Source of the DNA: Luzula sylvatica
Taxonomy: Eukaryota > Streptophyta > Magnoliopsida > Poales > Juncaceae
NCBI GenBank assembly: GCA_946800325.1
Contig: OX326961.1
Location: 52,096,793-52,160,792, forward strand
Length of the DNA: 64,000 nucleotides
Reading direction: 5' to 3'
Below are positions 55,771 through 64,000 of the stretch, one piece after another. A program made the translations under genes and the position numbers. Below the pieces are notes generated by a model that worked only from the letters and a program-made list of their open reading frames with translations, was not told the origin of the DNA and ran no database searches. Every line of letters starts with the position of its first letter. The first letter of the stretch is position 1.

Positions 55771-56310
55771 AGAGAGTGTTGGGGGAAATGAGGGGTTACT
55801 GACACTGTATATGGCCTCTAAACTAATAAACTATGAGTCAGTTTTTCAAGTATGGAATGAGAGCTAGATAAAGGAATCTCGTGCCATTGACCAAGTCTCA
55901 CGGAGTACCTCCAAGATTGTCCTATAATTAAGAATCCAATATTACTGGTGGACGGTGATTAAAAGATACAAATTTTGTCCTGATCTCTCCTCAAAATCCA
56001 AACCTAACCCTAATCGAGGTGAGAGAATAACGGGCAGTCCACTTAACTCTCGGAAATCTATAACCTTACTTTATTATAAAAAATAAAATAAAAAATTTAT
56101 TCCCTGCCCATTTACTCCTTATCTTGCTTCTCTCCACAATATTATTTCATCCAACTTCTCAATAATAAGCATCTAACTTGGTTCAATTTCTGCTCCGTCT
56201 TTTTTCTTCCAATATTATTTCATCCAACAATTTCCTTTCTAACTACCATCCAGTGTCCCTAAATCCTAATCCATTTCTTGTAGTCTTTGTTGCTATTTGC
56301 TTATAAACCT

Positions 56311-58974
56311 ATGGAAACCGTGGCAGTTACTGCGGCCGTAAATAAAGCCATCGATGCCACTGTGCCTCGTCTGTTAAATGCCACTATTCGGTCCGTGAAA
56401 TATCCTTTTGAGGTTGGCACCAATGTGAAAGCGTTGCAGCCAGCCATTAAGAAGTTGTTAGCCAAGAGGGAGGATGTGGACAGAAAAATCGAGAATGGTG
56501 AAAGATTGGGTGAAATGGTTACAAAAGAAGTTAGTATGTGGATCGGCGAAGTGGAAGCCATTAAAAGAGAAATAGCTGAGATTGAACAAAGGTACCAATC
56601 GAGATACAAGTGTCTCAGAAATTACTCTTTTAACTGTAGGGTAAACTATATCATTAGCAAAAGTGCGGTAAAGACACTCTTAGAGGTGCAAAATTTATGC
56701 ACTAGAGGAGAAACTTACGAGTCGGTTACGATGCAAGTATCGCCACCAGCAGTACAAGAGATGTCGATGGAACCAATAACTTTATCAACCGCAGATTATA
56801 ATCTCGAACAGGCCCTCGAGAGCATTAACAATGAACCCGTGGGGGTTATCGGCCTCTTGGGTATGGGAGGGGTCGGTAAAACCTGTTTGCTACAAAGGAT
56901 CAATAATAATTGCATCCAAAACCCCAATAATTTTAAAGTCGTATTCGTGACGGCTTCGCAAGAATGTTCCATAGCAAAACTTCAATCCAGTATAGCTAAG
57001 AAGCTCGGCTTGGCTACACGTACCAACGAAGATCAACAGGCAAGCATTATATTCAACTTTTTAAAAGAAAAGAATTTTCTTTTATTGTTGGATGATTTGT
57101 GGGATGGGTTCGATTTAAAAAAAGTCGGTATACCTTTTCCTCTTGGGCTCGGGGAGAAGTACAATAGAAAGGTCGTTTTAACAACAAGGTCATCTCAAGT
57201 TTGTGGTAAAATGGGGGTAAGAAAAGAGATTAAAGTGGCTTGTCTCAACAACGAGGAGTCATGGTCTCTCTTCCGAGAAAAAGTCGGTAACGATACCCTC
57301 AACTCTCATCCTCTAATACCATCTTTAGCTCAAAAGGTCATAGATCAACTAGGTGGTTTGCCGCTTGCTCTTATTATTATTGGGAGTGCAATGTACGGTA
57401 AAAGAGACCCAAGAGACTGGTACTATTCTATTGACCAAATCCAGTCACCAAACGCGATCGATATTTTTGATAGTGAGGAGAGTTTGTATCATCGGTTGAA
57501 GTTCAGTTATGACAACTTACCGAATGAAACACTGAAGAAATGTTTATTATCTTGTTCCTTGTGGCCAGAGGATATTCATATTGGCCGAGATAATTTGATA
57601 AGGTGCTGGATCGGTTTGGATTACATAAAAGAGTCCGACATACAAAAAGCAAACGATATGGGCCTTACAGTTATAAGGACTCTGTTGGAGCAATACTTAT
57701 TGGAGAAAACGTACGACTACGGTGGTTTTGATGGCGTGAAAATGCATGATGTAATACGTAGCATGGCATGGTGGATAGCTTGTGGTTTTGGGGTTAGTAA
57801 GAACAAATGGGTTATCAAAGCCGGAGTAGGTCTAAAAAAGTCACCTATTAATTACAAAGAACTCTGGTATGATGCAGAGTGTGTCTCGTTAATGTATAAC
57901 TCGATTACTAAATTGAAATATCCCCGTTTATCATTTCCCTCCAACCTTACAACATTGATGCTTGCTAGAAATAGGTTAGAAAGTTTCTCGCTGCCGATGC
58001 CTTTGACTAGGCTTCGATATCTCGACTTATCCGATAACAAGATCTCTAATTTTCCATTAGAGATATGTGACCTGGTTGATTTACAGCATCTTGATCTATC
58101 ATGGAACCGCATTGAATCAATACCAGACGAGTTGAAGTCTCTCATAAATCTCAGGTTCTTATATTTTGCACACAACCGCATCAGATATTTTCCCGAGGGT
58201 GTCATATCCGGACTCAAGTCACTTGAGGTGTTGGATTTTTATTCCTCTGATGAGCAAATGATATTTGAACCTTACTTTTTTGAAGAAATAAAGTGCCTGG
58301 AGAACCTAAAAACTCTTGGCATCACAGTGTCCAATTTATCTGACCTTGAAAAATTCAAAGTGCTATCTACTACGGTTGCGATTCGGTTCCTTTCATTGAG
58401 AGGTGTTACGTCAGCTTCTCTTTCGAGCACATCCCTTTGTAGCACAGAAACAGAAAAGTGTCTGGTTAAACTCTATATAATTTGTACTGAATTTAAGGAA
58501 TTTGTAATTGAAACGAAACAATTTCCCTACCTCGAGGAACTATATTTGATGAACAATAAAACCTTAAAAGAAGTAATGGTGAGAGGTGTCCTGCCGATGG
58601 ATGTGTTTCCAAGACTTTCGATGCTATGCATATCTGATTGCATCATGGAGCATTTGGCTTGGATCGTGCACCTCCCATTCCTTCAAAGATTGTGGGTCAG
58701 CTCTTGCTTCTTTATGAAGGAGTTGGTCAGAGATGAGCAAGAAGGGAAGAATACAACCACGTGTTTTTCGCTTCGGCCAATTTCTTCATTGAAGATTATG
58801 GAGCTGTCTTGGATGGAGAACTTGGAAAGCATTTGTGATCCCAATTTTGCTTTCCCGTTTCTGAGGATTCTTCAAATTAATGGGTGTCCCAAACTAAAGA
58901 AGCTTCCATTCGCCAATGGCACCATCACGTCTACCCTGGAAATACGTGGCGACGTTAGTCAATTTTCTCAGTAG
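56311..58974 (+). CDS. CC-NB-ARC-LRR disease resistance protein (RPS5/RFL1-like), copy B
   Basis: A single-exon 887-residue protein. The ATG at 56311 (METVAVTAAV) is chosen because the frame upstream has only a TTG. The coiled-coil region (1-170) has the RPS5-clade pattern with a C-x5-FNC segment. NB-ARC motifs are P-loop GMGGVGKT (about 185-192), LLLLDDLWD (about 257-265), VVLTTRS (about 290), GLPLAL (about 348) and RNBS-D with CSLWPED. The MHD triad in KMHDVIRSMA is at about 477-479. About 12 LRRs follow (from about 520; LRYLDLSDN, LQHLDLSWN). Such proteins are intracellular immune receptors that switch from ADP to ATP binding after effector sensing. All nucleotide-binding residues look intact. 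The last residues (GDVSQFSQ) differ from the usual tail and probably come from a deletion. Confidence 0.95.
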   Translation: METVAVTAAVNKAIDATVPRLLNATIRSVKYPFEVGTNVKALQPAIKKLLAKREDVDRKIENGERLGEMVTKEVSMWIGEVEAIKREIAEIEQRYQSRYKCLRNYSFNCRVNYIISKSAVKTLLEVQNLCTRGETYESVTMQVSPPAVQEMSMEPITLSTADYNLEQALESINNEPVGVIGLLGMGGVGKTCLLQRINNNCIQNPNNFKVVFVTASQECSIAKLQSSIAKKLGLATRTNEDQQASIIFNFLKEKNFLLLLDDLWDGFDLKKVGIPFPLGLGEKYNRKVVLTTRSSQVCGKMGVRKEIKVACLNNEESWSLFREKVGNDTLNSHPLIPSLAQKVIDQLGGLPLALIIIGSAMYGKRDPRDWYYSIDQIQSPNAIDIFDSEESLYHRLKFSYDNLPNETLKKCLLSCSLWPEDIHIGRDNLIRCWIGLDYIKESDIQKANDMGLTVIRTLLEQYLLEKTYDYGGFDGVKMHDVIRSMAWWIACGFGVSKNKWVIKAGVGLKKSPINYKELWYDAECVSLMYNSITKLKYPRLSFPSNLTTLMLARNRLESFSLPMPLTRLRYLDLSDNKISNFPLEICDLVDLQHLDLSWNRIESIPDELKSLINLRFLYFAHNRIRYFPEGVISGLKSLEVLDFYSSDEQMIFEPYFFEEIKCLENLKTLGITVSNLSDLEKFKVLSTTVAIRFLSLRGVTSASLSSTSLCSTETEKCLVKLYIICTEFKEFVIETKQFPYLEELYLMNNKTLKEVMVRGVLPMDVFPRLSMLCISDCIMEHLAWIVHLPFLQRLWVSSCFFMKELVRDEQEGKNTTTCFSLRPISSLKIMELSWMENLESICDPNFAFPFLRILQINGCPKLKKLPFANGTITSTLEIRGDVSQFSQ

Positions 58975-59300
58975 TGCCGTTTCTTCCTCTCTTTTCTCTT
59001 TTTAGAGTTCTGATGTAATAAATTACAAATAATTATGTATTTTGTACCTAGGGCAGGAATTTTTCGATGGTTTGAAGTTTATGATTGGGATTTTTGTTGA
59101 TTTGTATGAATTGTTTGAAATTTAATATTTATAAATTTGAGTTGTAATTTGTTTGAAATTTCTTTCAAGGATTATTTCAGTTAAATAAATGCATGGAACT
59201 CAAATTTGGAACAAATAAATGCAAATAATGATTTTATATATTATTGTGCTATTTGCAACTGTACCAGTGTTCTCGTGTTTGATTTTTAAAGATAATGAAG
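58975..59300 (+). other. NLR-B 3' flank
   Basis: Collinear with 40975-41285 of unit A. Contains TTTTTAGAGTTCTGATGTAATAAATT, with AATAAA-like polyadenylation signals near 59018 and 59186. Confidence 0.55.
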
Positions 59301-59896
59301 CTAGAAAGATAATTAGCTGTAGTCTGTACCCCTTGAGGTGTTTTAAGTGATTTTTTAATCTAAATTTCACTGTATTGTTATCTAAATATTAGAAATTTGT
59401 AACTATGAACATCGTTTTGCAGAATTCACTGTCGATGGCGCAGCTGCGCTATGCCGATCGTGCATACAAAGGCTCTTGCGAGACGATATGGTATTAAGGA
59501 AAAAATAAAACAATATTCAGTAAAGCAAGAAATATCCGTGGAACCAAATAGTAATATAAATTTTATTTGTACGAAAATATTGACCGACCCTGATTAAGCC
59601 TAATTAAACCAAATAGCAATATAAAGCTCAGTAACCAAACCCGAAGCTCTAGTTCATCCCTCATGGAACCAAGTAGTTCGTGAATATCATCACACTTTTC
59701 TCGGAGAATAGTCTATACCTAATCAAACAAAAGTCCCAGAATTCACTTAATTCATCAAAAAGAAATCGAAAATTAAATTCCAGAAGAAATATCACTATTC
59801 AAGCAGAAAAACTAAACACAAAAACACTCAAATTTTTCACCCGAAACAACAATAACAATCTAAAAAATCAAAACCAAAAAAATATACAATTACAGG
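59301..59896. other. Spacer between NLR-B and kinase-B
   Basis: Matches 42950-43492 of unit A, with a short deletion where unit A has a duplicated CACACTTTTCT segment. No gene. Confidence 0.6.
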
Positions 59897-60096
59897 TCAC
59901 CTTCCTTCGTGCAAATCTTCCGAGAAAACCACAACCCGGTTAACATTATCGTTATCCAATACACTCAACCCCGAAAACGGACTCGACGAAAACATGGACG
60001 ATGTTCCATCCGATTCGTAATTAACAACCCTACCAGTATTATTATTATTACCATTCACATTATTATTATTATCATGACTATTATTATTTGCACCAC

Positions 60097-60136
<40 letters not shown>

Positions 60137-60429
60137 ATTGGGTTGGACCATCTTAAGGGATTGGACCACCTCGCCCATCGTGGGCCGTTGACTTGCCTCG
60201 AGCGACACACAAGCGGCAGCGATTGTGCATACACGTGAAAAATCATCTTTAGGGTACTTCCCTTCCATTTTTGGATCTGCCAGCTCAGCTAGCCTCTCCT
60301 TGTCTCGTAAAACAGGCCGTGCCTAAAAACATTTCTTATCAGAAATGAAAAAAGAAACTAAAAACTCTACATTCTTGATTTAAAATGCAAATAAGTCCCT
60401 GCTTCATTGCTAAATTGCAAAAGAACCCT

Positions 60430-60430
60430 C

Positions 60431-60461
<31 letters not shown>
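60430..60461. repeat. (GA)n microsatellite in kinase-B intron
   Basis: GA repeat immediately beside the splice donor at 60465-60466. Confidence 0.9.
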
Positions 60462-60464
<3 letters not shown>

Positions 60465-60641
60465 ACCCACGTGACGAGGTTTTCTTGGCCGAGGGGTTGG
60501 AAATGGTCGACGGGTCTCTTGCCGGTGAGAAGCTCGAGAAGAACAACTCCATAGCTGTACACGTCACTTTTCACTAGTAAATTCCCCGTCATTGCATATT
60601 CTGGCGCCACATACCTGCATAACATATATATCTTCAGGGTA

Positions 60642-62358
60642 ATTCTACTGTACGACCATTTTGGAAAAGGGTATTTCTGATACTGAAAATTTGTATGTGA
60701 ATTTTTTATTGGGACTCTCCATTCACATAAAACTGGATATCTCCAGTTATTGTAATTAGCGTGAATCTCTCCCTCTCTAACTTTGCATCCCATTAATTTC
60801 TTACTTTCTCTTCGGTTCACTCCCTCCCTGTCCATCTTCTCTCTCTCCTTGTGAGCCAATTTCTCTACAGCCAAGGTCAATTCCCTAGAGCCGCCTCTTC
60901 AATGAGTTTGCTTTGTCTAAAATCACTGCTCTCTCTCTTTCTCTCCCTCTCTAGCCGAACTCCTCTCGCACTATACTCATTTCGTTCTCCTCCTAGCATC
61001 ATATCAATCGAATTGTAACAATTAAACTGCGTTTATTGTTTTAAAATTTGATTCGTTTACGTGGGTCATGAATTTTTGAATTTTTTCTTATTTTCAGATT
61101 TTGGATTGTGGTTATTACAGAAATCCAATTAAATATGTTGTTTCTAAATTCCGATGAATTATATTTCGTTATTAAGTGTTTCTAAATTCAATCTTGATAT
61201 GCTAAATTTTTCCTCATCAATTCGATTTCCCTGATAATGTTTTGCTAGGCTAAAAATAAAATAAAATTGATATGATGTTTTGTTACTTTTGCTCACTGTA
61301 GAGATTTTGCATAAATTCAATCTTGATATTAGAGGGAGATTCACAGTAAAAGTGTAGATCTTTTCACGCTGAGAGATTCACGGTGAGGGAGATTCACAGT
61401 CGCGCTTCAGTTTGATGCTTCAGTTTCACGAGATTCACAGGGAAGAGATTAGAGGGAGAAACTCACGTTTCAGTTACAAAAAAAGTGAGAGAAAGAGGCT
61501 ATTGAAAAAAAAAAAAGACAATGTAAATACTGGATGGACCGTGGTTGAGAGTAGGGCTGGCAATTTACCGAGCCGAGCCGAACACAGGTCAGCTCGAGCT
61601 CGGCTCGAGGCTCGTTCGAGCCAGCTCGGCTCGACTCGTAGGAGGGGTTCGAGCTCGAATGTCCGGCTCGAGCTCGACTCGAAAAAATCTCGAGCTAGCT
61701 CGGCTCGGCTCGATCCGGCTCGAACCAGAAGAGAAACCAGATCGCAACCAGAAGAGAAAGAGCAGGAAGTTGGCTCGAGCTGCTAGGGTTTCGGAGTCGC
61801 GGCGGAGTTGCAACCAGAAAGAGCAGGAAGTTGGCTCGAGCAGGAAGGAAACCGCAACCAGAAGAGAAAGAGCTGGAAACCAGATCGGCGGAGGAGTCGC
61901 GGCTGCTGCTAGGGTTTCGGAGTCGCAGCTGCTGCTAGGCTCGAGCGAGAGGAAGGAAGAGCGGAGATAGGGTTGGACTTGGATTTGGAGCTTGGCGGGC
62001 GGGACTCTGGGAGCGAGAGGAAGGAAGAGCAGAGATAAAAACTTGGGCTTGGGCTTGGGCTTGGGCTGTATCAAATGGGAATTAAATTATTTTTCAGGGT
62101 ATATGTGCAAAATTGTTCGAACCGAGCTAGCTCGCGAGCCGAACAATACTCAGCTCGAGCTCGGCTCGAAGTTGGCTCGAGCTGGCTCGGCTCGGCTCGA
62201 AAAAATCGAGCCAATTTTCGAACGAGCTATTTTCGAACGATCTTCGAGCCGAACTCGAACGAACGTTCGAGCCGAGCTTTTTTTGCCAGCCCTAGTTGAG
62301 AGGGTGAAGGGGGAATAGAAAATGTCTATTGTACCCTTTTCTACAAAGGATGTACCAC
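60642..62358. mobile_element. Possible TIR element in kinase-B intron
   Basis: The left end GTACGACCATTTTGGAAAAG and the inverse of the right end (GTACATCCTTTGTAGAAAAG) match at about 15 of 20 positions. The interior is CT-rich leader-like DNA and contains the hAT MITE. Class uncertain. Confidence 0.4.
61552..62294. mobile_element. hAT-like foldback MITE, CTCGAGC family, 743 bp
   Basis: Ends TAGGGCTGGCAA and TTGCCAGCCCTA are perfect 12-bp inverted repeats, flanked by 8-bp GTTGAGAG (61544-61551 and 62295-62302). Arms are GAGCTCGGCTCG repeats. The centre (about 61720-62080) is non-palindromic and carries repeated AACCAGAAGAGAAAG and GCTAGGGTTTCGGAGTCGC segments, so it has gained foreign DNA. 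Confidence 0.9.
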
Positions 62359-62809
62359 GAGAAATTTGAATCTCAGCATCCAATCAAATTATAGGATTTA
62401 ATCTTAGCCATCCAATTAAAAATACATAAAAGTTCCATATACCCGAAAGGGTGAATAATTTCACTTTTCTACAAAGGGGGAATAATTTCACTTTTGCATG
62501 GCATGCATGATATTTTCCAAAATACTTTGCTTGAACAAAAAAAAAAATACATAAAAGTTCCATATACCCGAAAGTGCCCATAACACGAGTGGAGAGATGG
62601 TTGCCGCCCTTCGGGCGCCTGTTTAGCAAGTCCAAAATCCGAAACCTTTGCATGGAAATCATTTTCCAGTAAAATATTCGAGGATTTGAAATCCCGGTGT
62701 ATCACACATGGCTGGGAATCCTCGTGCAGGTACGCCAATCCTCTCGCCGCATCCAGCGCAATTTTCATCCTCATTTCCCAATCCAACGCACAATTTTGAC
62801 CTAATGGCC

Positions 62810-63700
62810 CTATCACATAGAAAAATTCTTAGATACCAAGTCGTAATTACCAAAATAACCCTGAATATCAATAAAAAGAAAATCATATACTTCATTTTTT
62901 TGTTTTGCAGAGTTATACATGAAATTACATGTGTTTTATAAGGAAAAAAAATAAAATATAAAAGTTGGTATTAATAATATGTATAAAGTAAGAAAAATTC
63001 CTGCTCATATATGAGGGCCATGTCATCTATTTTTGGTGTTCTAATGAAATAAAATTGAAAGCATTTCTTTTTATCAATAAACAATTAGATAAGTTAATTA
63101 TCAAAAGAATAATTATCATTTTTAATTTAATCATGAAAGTTAAATTGAAATTTAGTAGAATTATATTATACTTAATATAATTCTACCCACTCCACCAGAT
63201 GCTGACACGTGGAGGGGGGTAAATTTTCTTTTAATCTATTTTTTTGTTTTACAATTTTGATTTTTTTTGGTAATTTTTTTTTATACCATTTTTTCTCTTT
63301 TAGTCTTCTTTTGCTTTCTAATTTTTTTTTATTGCTAATTTCGACCCAAATTTATGCGAGCTTGCATAGCGATTTGTCATGTGTCCGTTGTATCCATATG
63401 ACACGTTGCGATTCTTTAATGAATCCTTATTAATATATTTATTGATATCAAATATATTTGTGAATATGTCATGATTATATTAATCGAGTTTAAAGCACCC
63501 GCACAAATACTATTTAAACAAATTATATCAGATTATAATATGCGTGATAGACTAATTTCATGAATCTTATGTATTTATTGACATCATGATATATGCAAAT
63601 ATGGCATGACTAAATTAATTTAGTTCAAATGCACGCGCGCTAATATGCACGTGCGCTAATTTTATTTAAATAAATTATATAAAAAACATGTAAAAAAATA
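62810..63700. other. AT-rich region at the end of unit B
   Basis: Homology with unit A stops by about 62890, where kinase exon 1 should follow. No gene is seen up to the Helitron end. Confidence 0.5.
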
Positions 63701-63708
63701 GGTATGTT

Positions 63709-63739
63709 GTCCCGCACAATTGCGCGAGGATAAAACTAA
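63709..63739 (+). repeat. Helitron-like 3' terminus
   Basis: Imperfect hairpin CCCGCACAATTGCGCGAG, then GATAAAA and CTAA, with T at 63740. The 5' end was not located. Confidence 0.6.
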
Positions 63740-63894
63740 TTATATATAAAGGAAAATATTTAAAAACATCCTAATCTTTTAAGGACAAACCCACCCTAAC
63801 TTTTCTTAATATTATCAAAACCAGTCTAATCATTTAGTTATATTTTAAGATGATGATTTTGTCCGTGTTATCATTTTCCTTTTGAAGGATAAGG

Positions 63895-64000
63895 GTTGTG
63901 TTTAATATTCGAAACTATGTTGCCTTAAATACGTAAAAAATGAAACAAATCGAACTTTAGAATTTACGAATCATTGAATTAGTATGTTTCTAAAATACAT
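63895..64000 (+). repeat. Repeat of 51282-51375 at the window edge
   Basis: Shared blocks are GGTTGTGTTTAATATTC, ACTATNTTGCCTTAAATA and GTAAAAAATGAAA. It may mark the start of a further duplicated unit. Confidence 0.65.

Larger units (their letters stand above)
52857..55818. mobile_element. Composite MITE/Helitron insertion in the NLR-B promoter
   Basis: Flanked by TAAACTAA on both sides (52849-52856 and 55819-55826). Unit A has a single AAACTAA there, the empty site. It contains two MITE copies, the second split by a Helitron. Confidence 0.8.
52440..56280 (+). promoter_or_regulatory. NLR-B upstream region, interrupted
   Basis: Homologous to 31180-31930 on both sides of a 2.96-kb insertion (52857-55818). 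About 490 bp of the ancestral promoter remains directly in front of the ATG, with a TATAAAAAA stretch at about 56075. The more distant part is displaced by the insertion. Confidence 0.75.
59897..62809 (-). pseudogene. Receptor-like Ser/Thr kinase, copy B, lacking first exon
   Basis: Exons on the minus strand are 62809-62568, 60614-60467 and 60322-59897. They cover [28 protein letters not shown] and SDFGLAKQ, then VAPEYAMTG and DVYSYGVV. The last exon has ARPVLRDKERLAELADPK, RPTMGEVVQSLKMVQ and the end FSEDLHEGR, which closely resembles the At4g02010-type kinase. An ATT repeat at 60090-60133 encodes an Asn run. A 2-bp deletion after KQAPEG (about 62605) shifts the frame in the first remaining exon. 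Glycine-loop coding is missing beyond 62810. The first intron is about 2 kb because of inserted DNA. Confidence 0.9.

Noticed and set aside
57852..58217. Minus-strand frames inside NLR-B (also 56301-56609)
   Set aside because: Shadows of the LRR and coiled-coil coding strand.
61412..62383. Several frames of 74-161 codons in the CTCGAGC element
   Set aside because: Arginine/serine-rich translation of a foldback repeat, with no conserved domain.

Overview
The window is nuclear DNA from a flowering plant, most likely a eudicot. It carries a coiled-coil NB-ARC LRR resistance gene of the RPS5/RFL1 clade, a plant receptor-like kinase with introns, a plant mobile domain (PMD) gene, and dense layers of Ty1/copia, CACTA, MULE, Helitron, LINE and hAT-like foldback elements in AT-rich spacer. 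The species cannot be named from sequence alone. No bacterial-style operons, CRISPR arrays or functional tRNA/rRNA genes are visible.

Left part (1-24750) is a nest of transposons. It holds the 3' half of a copia element with an open but internally deleted pol (3-1997) and an inverted fragment of a second LTR family (1998-2193). A fragment of a plant transposon-associated ORF follows (2194-2413). A complete 2.5-kb CACTA element with TAA target duplication carries a piece of a lipase-like gene (2414-4914), and a 136-bp telobox-containing tandem array lies beside it (4916-5760). A complete but pol-decayed 8.4-kb copia element with 5-bp target duplication follows (6501-14889), then a roughly 700-bp ATATT microsatellite. 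A five-exon PMD pseudogene and a MuDR-type transposase pseudogene lie on the minus strand (17812-21136); the transposase is cut by another copia relic (21137-24750).

The middle (24751-31100) is AT-rich spacer with a Helitron ending at 29313, nested foldback elements and a GTATCC-type MITE. The right part (about 31180-62830) is an old tandem duplication of one unit: an NLR on the plus strand followed by a receptor-like kinase on the minus strand. In unit A the NLR (31965-33230 plus 40254-40620) is split by a large LTR element (33395-40253) that has gag and an extra ORF but no pol, and the kinase has lost its 3' exons. In unit B the NLR (56311-58974) is a full-length single-exon ORF. Its promoter holds a 3-kb MITE/Helitron insertion, its C-terminus appears shortened by a microhomology deletion, and the kinase copy lacks its first exon and is frameshifted. 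Because each unit has the undamaged state of several lesions in the other, insertions, deletions and filler DNA can be read directly by comparing A with B.

The most unusual signal is a set of dense arrays of a 16-bp dyad, GTNCGTT-NN-AACGNAC. They occur in LTRs of two different retroelement families, close to TATA boxes, and in front of the extra ORF of the element at 33395-40253. The central dinucleotide is nearly uniform within an array but differs between arrays (CG in LTRs; mainly AC, GC or AT in the internal array). This looks like a promoter-proximal binding-site system of retrotransposons; the bound factor is unknown.
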